Assembly: GCA_012295225.1 (NCBI GenBank)
Contig: WMKK01000008.1
Span: forward strand, 62,001-126,000
Origin: Ostreococcus mediterraneus
Lineage: Eukaryota; Chlorophyta; Mamiellophyceae; Mamiellales; Bathycoccaceae
Reading direction: 5' to 3'
DNA: 64,000 bases
Shown here one piece after another: positions 18,101 to 26,590 of this stretch. How positions within the stretch are numbered: position 1 is the stretch's first letter; each line of letters opens with the position of its first letter. The notes beneath the pieces are model-generated. The model did not search any database. It had not been told where the DNA came from and saw only the letters and a program-made list of their open reading frames with translations. The translations under genes were made by a program, and so were the position numbers.

Positions 18101-19216
18101 GTTTGACGCCACGACGGCGGGAAAAACCGCCTTTGCGGGTACTGTTTGAATCGCACTCGTTCCCATACCGATCGCACATGTGAGGTTCAGCATACCTGCG
18201 TACGTGGGATCGCTTCCACCCGGGCCGTAGAGCAAGGCATAGTCTACATTCGACGCGTACAACGTAAAGTTGCTCGCGCCGAAACGCGGCACCTGCTTTG
18301 GCGTCAGCGCGTTTGGGTCTGGATTCTGATAGTACAAAAACGTCGCCGTTTCACTGCACGAATCTGGATAGACCAAGTTGATATCAATCGCTTGCGACTG
18401 CGCGAATGTTTGACACGTCACCGTGCCATCCTCCAAGTGCACCGCCGTTTGCGTCGCTAAAACGTTGCCGTCTAAAATCGTGCAATTCATCTTCGACCCC
18501 TCGACGTCGTTAAACCCCTCACCGTGAAACGTCACGATCGTTCCACCAGTTGATGGCCCGGATTTCGGCTCATACGATGTCAGCTTCGTACGCCGAATCG
18601 TTTGCGTGCTCACTGGTTTCGTCGACTGTAAAACTCCCGCGCTCTCCGCCGCTGTCGCGACGACGGCAAACAGTCCCCCGTTCCCAGCCAGCGCCGTACA
18701 CGAAAACACCTCATCGCTCCCGCTCGTCGACACCAGCGTCGCTTCACTCGGCGGCGCCGCCGCAACTGCCTCATCTAGCGCCGTCGCTGCGGCTATTTGC
18801 GCCACGAGCGCCGCCTCGTACGCGGCGTAGCTCGACGCGTTCTTCTCCAACGCCGCCGTCACCGCGGCGTCATCAATCCCCGCCAAGTTCGCCACGTGAT
18901 ACTCCGCGTTATCGTTATCATCATCAAACACAGACTTTAAATTCGTCATTTGCACATCTGCTTGCTCGTGCGCGTGCACGACCTCGTAGGAAAGCAATCG
19001 ACACGCCGCCGTCCCCGTCGGTCCGCTCGTCTGCGTCAGCGTAAACGCCGTCGCCCCGCTCGACGACGCGCACGCCAAACTCAGCGCCGTAATCTCACCC
19101 ACGTACGTCACCGTCACCGCGCGCGCCATCGTGGGCGCGAGCGTCATCGCGCACGCCGCGATCGCGCGCGAAAGACGCGCGCGACGCGAACCGGCGATGC
19201 GGCGGTCGCGCCCCAT
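15131..19216 (-). CDS. Large type I cell-surface protein (IPT/TIG, Calx-beta, Pro-rich, Cys-rich modules)
   Basis: This is a 1361-residue protein from ATG 19216. A signal peptide (residues 1-33, ending APTMARA) is followed by an IPT/TIG domain (~209-300, SYEPKSGPSTGGTIVTFHGE), a Calx-beta repeat (~453-570, VHWEAGDTDDAYVYIHIVND and EDE-type ending KDEDAAP), a short Pro-rich hinge, a cadherin-like/PF12733-type beta domain (~740-850), a long polyproline stretch (~856-905, PPSPPPPP), a cysteine-rich TNFR/ephrin-receptor-like region (~913-1000, CAHCPAGTFSS, CTPCAIGRFAS), a membrane span (~1206-1236) and a basic cytosolic tail. This is the layout of an adhesin or surface receptor. Ostreococcus cells lack a wall, so such a protein would face the environment. 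The ligand is unknown. It is intronless. Confidence 0.85.
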   Translation of the reverse strand: MGRDRRIAGSRRARLSRAIAACAMTLAPTMARAVTVTYVGEITALSLACASSSGATAFTLTQTSGPTGTAACRLLSYEVVHAHEQADVQMTNLKSVFDDDNDNAEYHVANLAGIDDAAVTAALEKNASSYAAYEAALVAQIAAATALDEAVAAAPPSEATLVSTSGSDEVFSCTALAGNGGLFAVVATAAESAGVLQSTKPVSTQTIRRTKLTSYEPKSGPSTGGTIVTFHGEGFNDVEGSKMNCTILDGNVLATQTAVHLEDGTVTCQTFAQSQAIDINLVYPDSCSETATFLYYQNPDPNALTPKQVPRFGASNFTLYASNVDYALLYGPGGSDPTYAGMLNLTCAIGMGTSAIQTVPAKAVFPAVVASNGQSVICMMPDDVIPAGVHDVRVSFNGQQYLLPTVSLTAPEKVSITAYGPVTRVKKHIADDQHTQESSRLVKVPIELLGQNRRLASVGINVTYGGATPMPGSTDDLALVQVQHARARDNSSSVSGDYDFSVSPLTVHWEAGDTDDAYVYIHIVNDDIHEADLEALTLTLVNAENCDIEEGFENRTAIVTIKDEDAAPMFEVRARTPFYPPLYRDVRAKIQIPIDMVAGGRFTLPAVIEYTAAIGTSSLAATPGIHYANVTAQLTWQPEQYATTQYAEIELDWSKIPLKADLRLHVTIKAISEARVATLPATFDETTDAAAFIYGVPQGSCPPGTTRSDPSSWVAPPPLAPAASPPPPSPPPPAVVVDSAILSLSVVANSTAATANVFPSVPVGIALSQPFDPAVYAYTGVVDSYVVGVQVYYQLRQALTTVASTQARRRLLAASEVYMKYYTLQTGANVIQLTTTSPNGQHSERYTLTITRDSAQNEPPSPPPPPQSPPPPPSPPPWTRPPPPPPAVDGTPPPAPPTPPPPTAALIAPKDTTQCAHCPAGTFSSIMNALECTPCAIGRFASAPLSDACAECSPGEYMHVTGGVQCAKCPMDSYANVSGTRLCVPCGSNVTTSTVGSSWCDVKTAAVPKENPDVYYVDVAFGISFHQMSGSLSGFAPNVGLDASDNDAFARALEIDVAKAFNVTRSAMMVDIVDVGSSADTQFRRRRRRFRRALLQEGDESSGVTVTCYASDSCVGAAVISVTMQATTVPNYGVVRDYQSNVNAIEDTKRRAKAVVAALRDDPIALFTTVSIGIGGVVLGHAFVSADDGLMIDKLPTPPREVPNVFGSVNVAMIVVAIILSSVAFSVAYVMHRRWRIQREVAFIEADLAYQQQKKKSGSRSGGTGSIRHYKDKQSTPRASWAARLNQANAKDVEQGAARTATAKKPQVQMLETSQKSLVQVAKFKERRGQTAVQSMWTQRNQPPPAIGVRAPPTSTGTTKR

Positions 19217-19604
19217 CGGCGCGGGAAACTCTAAGCTCACCCTCGAACACCCGTGTGCGCCCCGCGCGAACGACGCTCGACGGTACAGGGACGTTCGAGG
19301 CGTCGTTTACCGTCGCGCTCGGCCGCGGGCGTGGCGCGCGCGCGTCGCGGTGTGCGCGCGCGCGGTGATGCGCGAAGCTCTTTCCCCTCCCGCGGCCCGT
19401 GTTTTTACCTCACAATGTTCGGACATGCGACACATATACTATTTCATTCAGCGCCGTGATACGAGCACACAAAATGTCGAGTACGTATATTACACACTTA
19501 AGGAGTATGAAATGCATTTCTTCGCGTCCTGCGGTGGCCACGCCGATGCGCCGCGTCGCCACACGCCGTCGCGGTCGCCGCGCCGCCGACGCCGACGCCG
19601 CGCG
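19217..19604. other. 388-bp divergent intergenic region
   Basis: This region lies between the surface protein (minus) and the carboxypeptidase (plus). The left 160 bp is very GC-rich; the right part is AT-richer (acatatactatttcattc near 19432-19450; tatattacacactt near 19485), where a plus-strand promoter is likely. A possible in-frame upstream start for the carboxypeptidase lies at 19512. I see no other gene. Confidence 0.5.
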
Positions 19605-19607
19605 ATG

Positions 19608-19650
<43 letters not shown>

Positions 19651-20951
19651 TGCACGCGCCCGATTTCGCGTACACGCACGACGCGCGCGCCGTGCGCGCA
19701 GCCGTGCGCGCAGCCGTGCACCGCGCATCTGCCGACACCATGTCCCTGCGCACGCTCGAACGCGCGTCGGATGGCGGGTATTCGACGCGCATGGACGTGG
19801 TGACGATCGCACTTGGGGGGTTGGACGCGTCACGCGCGCGCGATGACGGCTTGCGGGTGGTGTTGGTGCGTGATGACGCGTCGCGCGGTGAACGCGCGCG
19901 CGCGGGACGACGCGACGAGACTGACGGAACGCGTGGTTTGACGACGTAGAATTACGGTGAACATGGGCGAGAATTGTTACCGGTGGATATTGCTATCGCG
20001 CTGCTCGAGGCTTTTGCGGATGGTGAGGATGCGGTGGTGGCGCTCGCGCGCGGAGGCGCGAACGAGGAGGCGCTTCGGAGGACGTTGCGCGCGACGACGT
20101 TTGTCGTCGTGCCGATGGAGAATGAACGAGGGCGCGCGTTAGTGGAGGATGGGGATTTGTGTGAGCGTAAAAATGGTCGAGGTGTCGATCCGAATAGGAA
20201 TTGGGCGGTGAATTGGGGGGTAAAGGAGAAGGATTATGACGCGAAGGAGGAGTATCCCGGGACGGCGCCGTTTAGCGAACCAGAGAGTACGATGCTTAAA
20301 TCGTTGATAGAAGAGTTTAAACCGCACGCGGTGGTCAACTGGCATAGTGGAATGTCGGCACTGTTTACACCGTATGATCACGTGGCGCGCATGCCCACTG
20401 GGACAGGGGCGGAGGCGATGTTGGATTTTATAAAGAAGATTGACCGAGCGCACTGCGCGAACGCGTGCGTGTTGGGATCGGGCGGTCAAGGTGTCGGCTA
20501 CCTCGCGCACGGCACGGCGGCGGATTACATCTATGACGTGATGAAAGTCCCCGTGGTGTATACGTGGGAGGTATATGGTGACCTCGAGGCGCCGTATGAA
20601 GATTGCTATCGCGCGTTTAATCCAACAACCAAGGAGGCGCACGAGAAGCTCGTACGCGACTGGGTCGGGGCGCCGATTACGTTGGTTTCCATGCTACCTG
20701 GGCATCCAGATATCAACATCAACTTATCCCACGGTGGTGAAAACACCCCAGTTGTGATGAATGATGCTTCAATAGCATCTAGGCGCACGTATCTCGCAGA
20801 CGCGTCTCCGTTGGATGGCGGGTACGCGCGCATGGCGCTGACGTTTGCGTCCGTCGCTGCGTGCGCTGTGTTCTCGTTACGTCGTCGTCGCATGCGACGC
20901 GCTCAGTCCACATCCCCCGGGTCTAGCACAAAACGTGCATCGGTGGTGTAA
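19605..20951 (+). CDS. Zinc carboxypeptidase, M14 family (two exons)
   Basis: Exons 19605-19865 and 19950-20951 give 420 residues. The 84-nt intron has donor GTGCGT, branch ACTGAC and acceptor TAG; splicing restores the zinc motif VVLNYGEHGRELLP, which a stop in the unspliced frame would cut. Zinc ligands are His92 and Glu95 (HGRE) and a third histidine in NWHSG (~219); DPNRNW supplies the substrate-binding Asn-Arg pair; the catalytic glutamate is in YTWEVYGD (~294). It removes C-terminal residues from peptides or proteins. The N-terminus starts with 13 serines. An ATG at 19512 in the same frame would add 31 mostly basic residues. A weak hydrophobic stretch before a basic C-terminus (ALTFASVAACAVFSLRRRR) could anchor it to a membrane. 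It resembles plant carboxypeptidases of this type. Confidence 0.88.
19611..19649 (+). repeat. (TCG)13 microsatellite encoding 13 serines
   Basis: Thirteen uninterrupted TCG units lie directly after the ATG-GCG of the carboxypeptidase gene. Such a run can change length by slippage and stays in frame. Confidence 0.95.
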
Positions 20952-21079
20952 GTTACTAGTCTCATCGTGTATCCACTGTAGTATATTCTTTAGCCGCACG
21001 ACGCGATCGAGAGCGCGCGAAATGTATTAAGAGTTGTTATTTGCATAATCTGCATTCACGCATTAAAACATACTGCAAT

Positions 21080-21098
21080 CGTTCTTATAACTAGAACG
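21080..21098. repeat. Small hairpin between convergent genes
   Basis: A 6-bp stem cgttct / agaacg with a 7-nt loop lies in the 281-bp gap (20952-21232) between the ends of the carboxypeptidase and RNR2 genes. The gap holds no gene; it has a TGTAGTAT motif ~25 bp after the carboxypeptidase stop. Confidence 0.5.
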
Positions 21099-21163
21099 AC
21101 CTCGAGACAAGGCACTCTCGATATCTAAGTTACCGACACATTCTACCACCATACACGTTTAAT

Positions 21164-21186
21164 GTAGGATTCGCTATCAATCCTAC
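21164..21186. repeat. 8-bp-stem hairpin downstream of RNR2
   Basis: gtaggatt and aatcctac flank a 7-nt loop, 47 bp beyond the RNR2 stop codon on its 3' side. It would lie in the RNR2 3' UTR or near its processing site. Confidence 0.6.
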
Positions 21187-21232
21187 CATTCTCTTCGACG
21201 CTAAACAACACTGGGAATCGCCAGCGTGACGT

Positions 21233-22876
21233 TTAGAAATCTTCGTCGAGAGAAAAGCCATGACCGTTACCACCGCCGATGGAGTTCATGACACCAGCCT
21301 TTTGGTATTCACCGACACGCTTCTCGAAGAAGTTGGTCTTACCTTGCAAGGAGATAAGCTCCATCCAGTCGAACGGGTTGGCGGTGTTGTACTCCTTGGG
21401 CAAGCCCAAAGACGCGAACAAGTGGTCGGCGACGTACTCAATGTAGTCGCTCATCATGCCCGCGTTCATGCCGACGAGGGCGCACGGAAGGGAGTCGCAC
21501 ACAAACTCCTTTTCAATTTCAACCGCTTCCTTGACGATAGCGCGGATGGTTTCATCGCTCGGCTTGTTGTTCAACAAGCGGTACAACATGCACGCAAAGT
21601 CACGGTGCAAGCCTTCGTCGCGGGAGATGAGTTCGTTGGAGAAGGTCAAACCCGGCATCAAGCCACGCTTCTTGAGCCAGTAGATGGAGCAGAAAGAACC
21701 AGAGAAGAAGATACCCTCAATGCACGCGAACGCCAAAAGGCGCTCAGCGAAGGATTCGCTCGATTCAATCCACTTCAACGCCCAGTCAGCCTTCTTCTTC
21801 ACGCACGGGATGGTTTCGATGGCGCGGAACAAGTGATCCTTCTGCACCGGATCCTTGATGTACTGGTCAATCAACAACGAGTACATTTCTGTTAAACGAG
21901 CACGAAACACGCGCGTACAATGTCAGTACAAGTTCTTCTACACGCGTGAACAGGTCAAACAATTCCTTGGACTCGCCGCTGGGCACCGAGCGCTCCTCGG
22001 CGCCGCGCGCGCGCGCGCATCACAAGGTGACGTCACCAAGTCGAGCACGAACGACGCATAACACGCACCAGAGTGAATGTTCTCGATGGCAATTTGGAAG
22101 CCATAGAACGCACGAGCCTGATTTCGGGGCGTGAACACGCGCAATGTCAGTCACTGTACTAATCCAGGCACCTCGTCGAGCGCGCGCGCGGTGGACGAAA
22201 ACGACGCACCTCTGGGATTTGCACCTCCTTCATGAAGCGAACACCCAAGTTTTCGAGGACAATACCGTCCGAAGCGGCAAAGAACGCCAACACATGAGAC
22301 ACAAAGTGCTTCTCGTCCTTCGTCAACGTCTCCCAGTGCTTCATGTCGTCAGAAAGATCAACTTCCTCGGCTGCGCGGTTTGAACAACGACTGGTGAGTG
22401 TTTGAATTGAGACGTCATCGTTTTCGAGCACACATCGACGATAAACACCGCGCGCGACCGCGCCAACGCCGCGAAAAACCACGCACCAGTCCAGAAAGAA
22501 GCCTCAGCCTTCTTGTACATTTCCCAAATCCCGTCGTACTTGATCGGAAACATGGTAAACCTGCGTCGAAGCCGAACGCACGCGCCGCACAACGGTCAGT
22601 TTCGCGACCACGCGCCACGCCAACACACCCACACCATCGCCGTCGCCGTCGACGCCGACGCATCACCATCGAATCGCGAACGCGGTGTCATAAAATACCC
22701 TTAACACCACGCGCGCGCTCGAGCGCCAGTCGCGCCATCGCCTCGCCCGTACCGCCGCGCCATCGCATGGATTCAAACGCAACGTTTGAATCCCGACCCG
22801 CGCGCACGTCGCATCGCATCGCGTACCTGTTGTCGTTTTCATCGAGCAATGGCTCGGGAAGTCGCTGCGGCGCCAT
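21233..22876 (-). CDS. RNR2: Ribonucleotide reductase small subunit R2 (five exons)
   Basis: Exons are 22876-22827, 22560-22487, 22370-22210, 22117-22069 and 21888-21233, giving 329 residues. R2 carries the diiron-tyrosyl radical cofactor that drives reduction of ribonucleotides to deoxyribonucleotides in S phase. Joined exons read [58 protein letters not shown] and [12 protein letters not shown], matching R2 across every junction. Ligands are kept in ASDGIV, ENIH and RDEGLH, the radical tyrosine in SEMYS, and the C-terminal R1-docking peptide FSLDEDF is present. Donors are GTACGC or GTGCGT, and acceptors are CAG. Introns are 266, 116, 92 and 180 nt. This is the most intron-rich gene of the window. 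The start follows an AT-rich run (tataatttaaat on the plus strand). Confidence 0.95.
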
Positions 22877-23244
22877 GATATAATTTAAATGCGTGCGTCT
22901 GTGGGTGTGCGCGTGAGGTGCGGCGTGCGGAACGCGCGTCGCGAGACAGAATGTGACGACGACGACGGCGCGCGCGCGCCAGTTCAAACGTTGTGTTTTT
23001 GAAAATTTCAGGCACCGAAACACGAGTCGGACCCGTGGGATGTTCGTGTACTCATAATGGGTGTCCTCTGAGTGCTGTGTAATTCAAACTCGTGATTCTT
23101 TATCGCACGGTTGCGTACTGTGGCATCCATTGGCCAAGACATACGGGTGATGTGATGTGTACACTGGTATGCCGTGGACCGCCATCGGTCGCGTGGCTGC
23201 GCGGGTAGGATGCGCGCGCGCCGACGTCACTATCACACGATACC
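22877..23244. promoter_or_regulatory. Divergent intergenic region, RNR2 / eS30
   Basis: These 368 bp separate the RNR2 start (minus) and the eS30 start (plus). An AT-rich run, tataatttaaat, lies at 22879-22890, right next to the RNR2 ATG. A GC-rich alternating tract (gcgcgcgcgcc) lies near 22970. I find no reading frame with family similarity and no clear RNA gene. Confidence 0.45.
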
Positions 23245-23677
23245 ATGGGCAAGGTTCACGGTTCTTTAGCTCGCGCGGGGAAGGTACGTTGAGTATTGCA
23301 TCGCGCGTGTCGTTGGTTCCGCGCGTCGCGCGTGGCGATGATCGCGAGATCCACCGCGCGGGGATGCGTGTGCGGTGGATGATGATGATTTAGGGTTTCG
23401 CTCGGCGATCGTCGGTCGCGTCGCGCGTCGAGCAGCGCGCGACGCGACGTTCGATCGCGCGCCGCAGCGTTGCGCGATATGGACAAGAACTGACCGTAGT
23501 GCTCGCGTTCGCGTTCGCGCTCGATAGGTTCGTGGCCAAACCCCCAAGGTTGCCAAGCAAGAAAAGAAGAAGCAACCCAAGGGTCGCGCGTTCCAACGCA
23601 TCAAGTACAACCGCCGCTTCGTCAACGTCGTCGTCGGTATCGGTAAGAAGCGCTCGCCGAACTCCAACCAAGCGTAA
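23245..23677 (+). CDS. RPS30: 40S ribosomal protein eS30 (two exons)
   Basis: Exons 23245-23283 and 23528-23677 encode 62 residues: [20 protein letters not shown], then [20 protein letters not shown] and [20 protein letters not shown] plus QA. This is the full conserved eS30, a small basic protein of the 40S decoding-site side. The 244-nt intron has donor GTACGT, branch ACTGAC and acceptor TAG and interrupts the gene after 13 codons. There is no ubiquitin-like FUBI fusion upstream, as in plants and unlike animals. The organellar uS15 gene begins 30 bp after the stop on the same strand. Confidence 0.95.
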
Positions 23678-23707
23678 TTCTTCGCGTTCTTTGAATTTAC
23701 TTTGAAA

Positions 23708-24313
23708 ATGATTAGACGAGGGACGACGACGGCAACGAGAGGCGGAGGTTTGATGATGAGATTTAGGGCGATGGCACTGGGAAGCGGTGAACATTTTAGT
23801 AGCGGGGCGCCGAGCGCGGTGGCGACGAGCGGCGTTCGTGGAGGCACGATGACTATTGACGGTATTATTAATCGTCAATACGTGTCATTCACGACGTCCT
23901 CGTCGCGAGCTGCGCGCGGTGGCGATGATGAGAGGTTGAGTCGTTTCGACGCGTCGAGCGACATCAAACCCGACCTCGTAAAGCGGTATCTGAGCGAGAC
24001 GAATGCGTCGCGCGCCGAGGCGAATAAACGCGTGCTTGCCAATGAGCGAGCCGCGTTTGCGCGCAACGAGCACGACACTGGTTCTAGCGAAGTACAAATT
24101 GCCAATTTAACGCAGCGCATCAAGTTTATGACGGAGCACTTGCGCGTTCACACCAAGGACGCGCACAGCCGTCACGGCTTGATGGCGATGCTCGAGCGAC
24201 GCAAAAAACTGTTAAAGTATTTACGTCGCACCGATGGCGACAAGTACGCGGATACCATTTTACGATTAGGCTTGAAGGATCGATCTTTTGTCGACGACAA
24301 GTACGCGAAGTGA
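23708..24313 (+). CDS. Organellar ribosomal protein uS15 (bacterial type)
   Basis: This is a 201-residue protein. The C-terminal 90 residues are a bacterial-type S15: DTGSSEVQIANLTQRIKFMT, THLR-like EHLRVHTKDAHSRHGLM and ERRKKLLKYLRRTDGDKYAD. S15 binds the central domain of the small-subunit rRNA early in assembly. The first ~100 residues form a long basic, Gly/Thr/Ser-rich leader suited to mitochondrial or plastid import; which organelle is not clear. Internal ATGs (MMRFRAMALG, MTIDGII) offer shorter starts. It lies only 30 bp after the eS30 stop, so its promoter must overlap the eS30 gene, or the two are co-transcribed. Confidence 0.9.
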   Translation: MIRRGTTTATRGGGLMMRFRAMALGSGEHFSSGAPSAVATSGVRGGTMTIDGIINRQYVSFTTSSSRAARGGDDERLSRFDASSDIKPDLVKRYLSETNASRAEANKRVLANERAAFARNEHDTGSSEVQIANLTQRIKFMTEHLRVHTKDAHSRHGLMAMLERRKKLLKYLRRTDGDKYADTILRLGLKDRSFVDDKYAK

Positions 24314-24430
24314 ACACCAATAGTTTATATTGTAATCTCCACGCGTTCTCGTCTTCACAGAGCACAAAAATTCAGTAAAAAAACCGTTTGACGTTCTCAC
24401 CGCGTCCTCACACCGAGGCGTTCGCATCGC

Positions 24431-25363
24431 ATGTACGCCTTCACGACGCGCGCCGCGCGATTCGTGGCGAAAACACCTCGCACTGCGTCTTCGCGCGCCG
24501 TCTCGCCCGCCCGCGCGCCCGCGCGACGCGTACACGACGCCAAACGCGCCGCGCGCGCGCGCATCCACGGCGCCGTGGGCGCATCGCTCGAGCGCACCGA
24601 CGACGCGTGGATCGTGGTCGGATGCGACTCAGACGCGCACGGCGCGTTGTGCGTTATTCGTGGTCCGCGCCGGGGCGTGGTGTCGTCGGTGAAAGTGATC
24701 GACAACCCGGTGAGCACGGTGATGATTAATGGCAAGCCGCGCGTGCGGTTGGACCCGGACGCGATGCGCGAAAGCGCGGCGGCGTTGGGCGTACCTAAAC
24801 GCACGCGCGTGTACCTCGAGGAGGGAGGAGTTGAGTTTGGTTTTAGTGCACAGACTGCGTTCGTACAGGGGTATAATTTTGGGCTGTGGCGAGGCATTTT
24901 AGCGGCGCAAGAGTTTGACGTGGCGGTGGTGAAGCCGCAGGCGTGGAAGGCGGCGCTCGGGTTGAAATTTAAAGGGAGCACGAAGGATGATTCGATTGCG
25001 ATGGCGAAGATGTTGTTTCCAGAAATAGTGCATGAGTTATCAAGGAAGCGTGACCATGGGCGCGCGGAATCGTTGTTAATTGCGGCGTATGGACACGTGG
25101 CGAACGGCGCGGCGGCGGCGGAGGATGACGACGCGCTGTGCGCTCGCGTTCGCGACGTCTTAGTCGACCGTGGGTTAGTACGCGAAGAGGGCGCGCCGTT
25201 ACCGTACTTTGGACCGTATTTTGGTATGACTGGAGAAGAGTTGAAGAAGGAACTGAAGGCGCGCGCGTTGAAAGTGTCCGGGACAAAGTCTGAGTTGATT
25301 CTACGGTTGGAGGACGACGACGCCGCGCGAACGAGCCGCCAAGCGAAGTCCGCCACCGCGTGA
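24431..25363 (+). CDS. MOC1: Chloroplast Holliday junction resolvase, MOC1/RuvC type, with C-terminal SAP domain
   Basis: This is a 310-residue protein. Residues 1-48 are Arg/Ala-rich and look like an organelle transit peptide. The RuvC fold shows the acidic active-site set: GCDSD (66-68), VYLEEGG (130-131), STKDDS (186-187) and RDHGRAESLLIAAYG (208-213). MOC1 cuts four-way junctions and is needed for chloroplast nucleoid segregation in Chlamydomonas and plants. Residues ~262-295 (MTGEELKKELKARALKVSGT, KSELILRL) form a SAP DNA-binding motif, which I do not recall from land-plant MOC1; the yeast mitochondrial resolvase Cce1 carries a SAP domain, but at a different position. It could therefore serve mitochondria as well. 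It is intronless. Confidence 0.85.
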   Translation: MYAFTTRAARFVAKTPRTASSRAVSPARAPARRVHDAKRAARARIHGAVGASLERTDDAWIVVGCDSDAHGALCVIRGPRRGVVSSVKVIDNPVSTVMINGKPRVRLDPDAMRESAAALGVPKRTRVYLEEGGVEFGFSAQTAFVQGYNFGLWRGILAAQEFDVAVVKPQAWKAALGLKFKGSTKDDSIAMAKMLFPEIVHELSRKRDHGRAESLLIAAYGHVANGAAAAEDDDALCARVRDVLVDRGLVREEGAPLPYFGPYFGMTGEELKKELKARALKVSGTKSELILRLEDDDAARTSRQAKSATA

Positions 25364-25467
25364 GCGAGCGAGCGAGAGAACCCACAAACGTTGTCAAGCA
25401 AGAAATGTTGTACACTACTATATTGCAATCCTACTAGTATTACTCACACGCACGGTGCGCGTCCTTC

Positions 25468-25836
25468 TCAAGACTTTGTACCTGTGTCGCCTCGCGCCTC
25501 GCGGAGCGCCTCCTCGAGAAAAAATATCTTCTTCTCCTGCTCGCGCGCCTTTTTTGCCACGACTAACAACGGCACGAATATGAATAGCGACGCGACGATC
25601 GACGGCGCGGCGATTGGCGTGTAATGCGTCCCCATCGTCACGCACATGTTCCCCCACTGCGCGCACGACGTCAACACATCCTCTCGCGTGAGCAGTTCTT
25701 CGAGCGCTTCCGTCGCCACCGCGCGCGGTGCGCGCGGCGGCGCGCGCACCACGCCGCGGCAACGTCGCCGACTTCCATTTTTGTGTCGAATATCATTCGC
25801 GCCGATCGTCGCGCGCGCGCACGTGACGGACGGCAT
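25468..25836 (-). CDS. Small single-pass membrane protein, unknown
   Basis: This is a 122-residue protein. The first ~45 residues are Arg/Ala-rich and could be a plastid or mitochondrial transit peptide. A short acidic helix with a cysteine pair (LTSCAQWGNMC) precedes one hydrophobic helix, IAAPSIVASLFIFVPLLVVA, and then a charged helical tail (KKAREQEKKIFFLEEALREA). I do not recognise the family. The CATG at its start also forms an ATG on the plus strand. Confidence 0.6.
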   Translation of the reverse strand: MPSVTCARATIGANDIRHKNGSRRRCRGVVRAPPRAPRAVATEALEELLTREDVLTSCAQWGNMCVTMGTHYTPIAAPSIVASLFIFVPLLVVAKKAREQEKKIFFLEEALREARGDTGTKS

Positions 25837-25891
25837 GCGTCAAAGTGACGTCAGAGTGGCGCGCGAGACGTTCCGCGGAAGTCACGGAACC

Positions 25892-26392
25892 ATGAACGTG
25901 AACGCGTGGTGCATGGGCGCGCGCCGTCGAGGCGCGGTCGGTGGCGCAGGTGGCGCACACGACGAGCACAGCCCATCATCGTTGACGTCGACGTCGTCGA
26001 GCGCGCATAACGCGTCATCGACGGCGACGTCGCCTAAAGATGGGCATCATCAACAACATCAACACCAAGACCTGTTGCACGCAAGGATTGATCGCGAAAT
26101 GGCCCTCCGCAGGGGAACGCGACGGGCGAGAGTGTGTTTAGTGATCACGTGTATACTTTTATTCACGCTCGCGATGACGCGGCCGATATATGGACCATAT
26201 ATTGACGTGTTTGGGCCGCGAGAGGAGCAGGCGTTGAACGCCACGCTCGCCGCCGCGGGACCGTCGGAAACCGCCAAGCTCGCCGCCGCCAAGGCGTTTG
26301 AAGAACGATTGAGACGAAAAGCGTCGCGTAAGAGTATCGCCGATAAGAAGCGGCAGCAGAGTAAGGTGTTGAAGAGGAAGATCATCGGCTAA
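25892..26392 (+). CDS. Small type II-like membrane protein, unknown
   Basis: This is a 166-residue protein from MNVNAWCMG; in-frame ATGs at 25835 and 25646 would run into or across the divergent gene. A Ser/Thr/His-rich N-terminal region (HHQQHQHQ) is followed by a membrane helix with basic flank (RRARVCLVITCILLFTLAMT), then PIYGPYIDVFGPREEQ, a helical Ala-rich segment and a lysine-rich end (KRQQSKVLKRKIIG). No family is recognised. The 3' side (26398-26440) is a purine-rich GA tract with GAGAGAGA repeats, followed by TTGTAGTAT. Confidence 0.55.
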   Translation: MNVNAWCMGARRRGAVGGAGGAHDEHSPSSLTSTSSSAHNASSTATSPKDGHHQQHQHQDLLHARIDREMALRRGTRRARVCLVITCILLFTLAMTRPIYGPYIDVFGPREEQALNATLAAAGPSETAKLAAAKAFEERLRRKASRKSIADKKRQQSKVLKRKIIG

Positions 26393-26590
26393 AAGGTAGA
26401 GAGAGAGACAAAGATGACGAGACAGATAGAGAGAGAGATTCACATAGCAAGAGCATTATTGTAGTATCAGAGCAAGCGTAGCGCAAGTGCATCCGCGTTT
26501 ACGCGCATCATCATCGTCTTTATAGCGCACGCGCAGTGGTAAAGATTATTAAAGTTAATTACATTGGAGCTACTGTCGTCTCGAGGCGTC

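Noticed and set aside
23379-23493. ATGATGA and CTGA in the eS30 intron as a possible C/D snoRNA
   Set aside because: The spacing is too long, there is no terminal stem, and the CTGA is part of the branch site ACTGAC.
25834-25837. CATG giving overlapping start codons for two divergent genes
   Set aside because: Any CATG gives ATG on both strands; the plus gene has a better start at 25892. The same applies at 49741-49744.
26460-26520. ATGATGATG and CTCTGA on the minus strand in the gap after 26392
   Set aside because: No terminal stem and no guide with recognisable rRNA complementarity.
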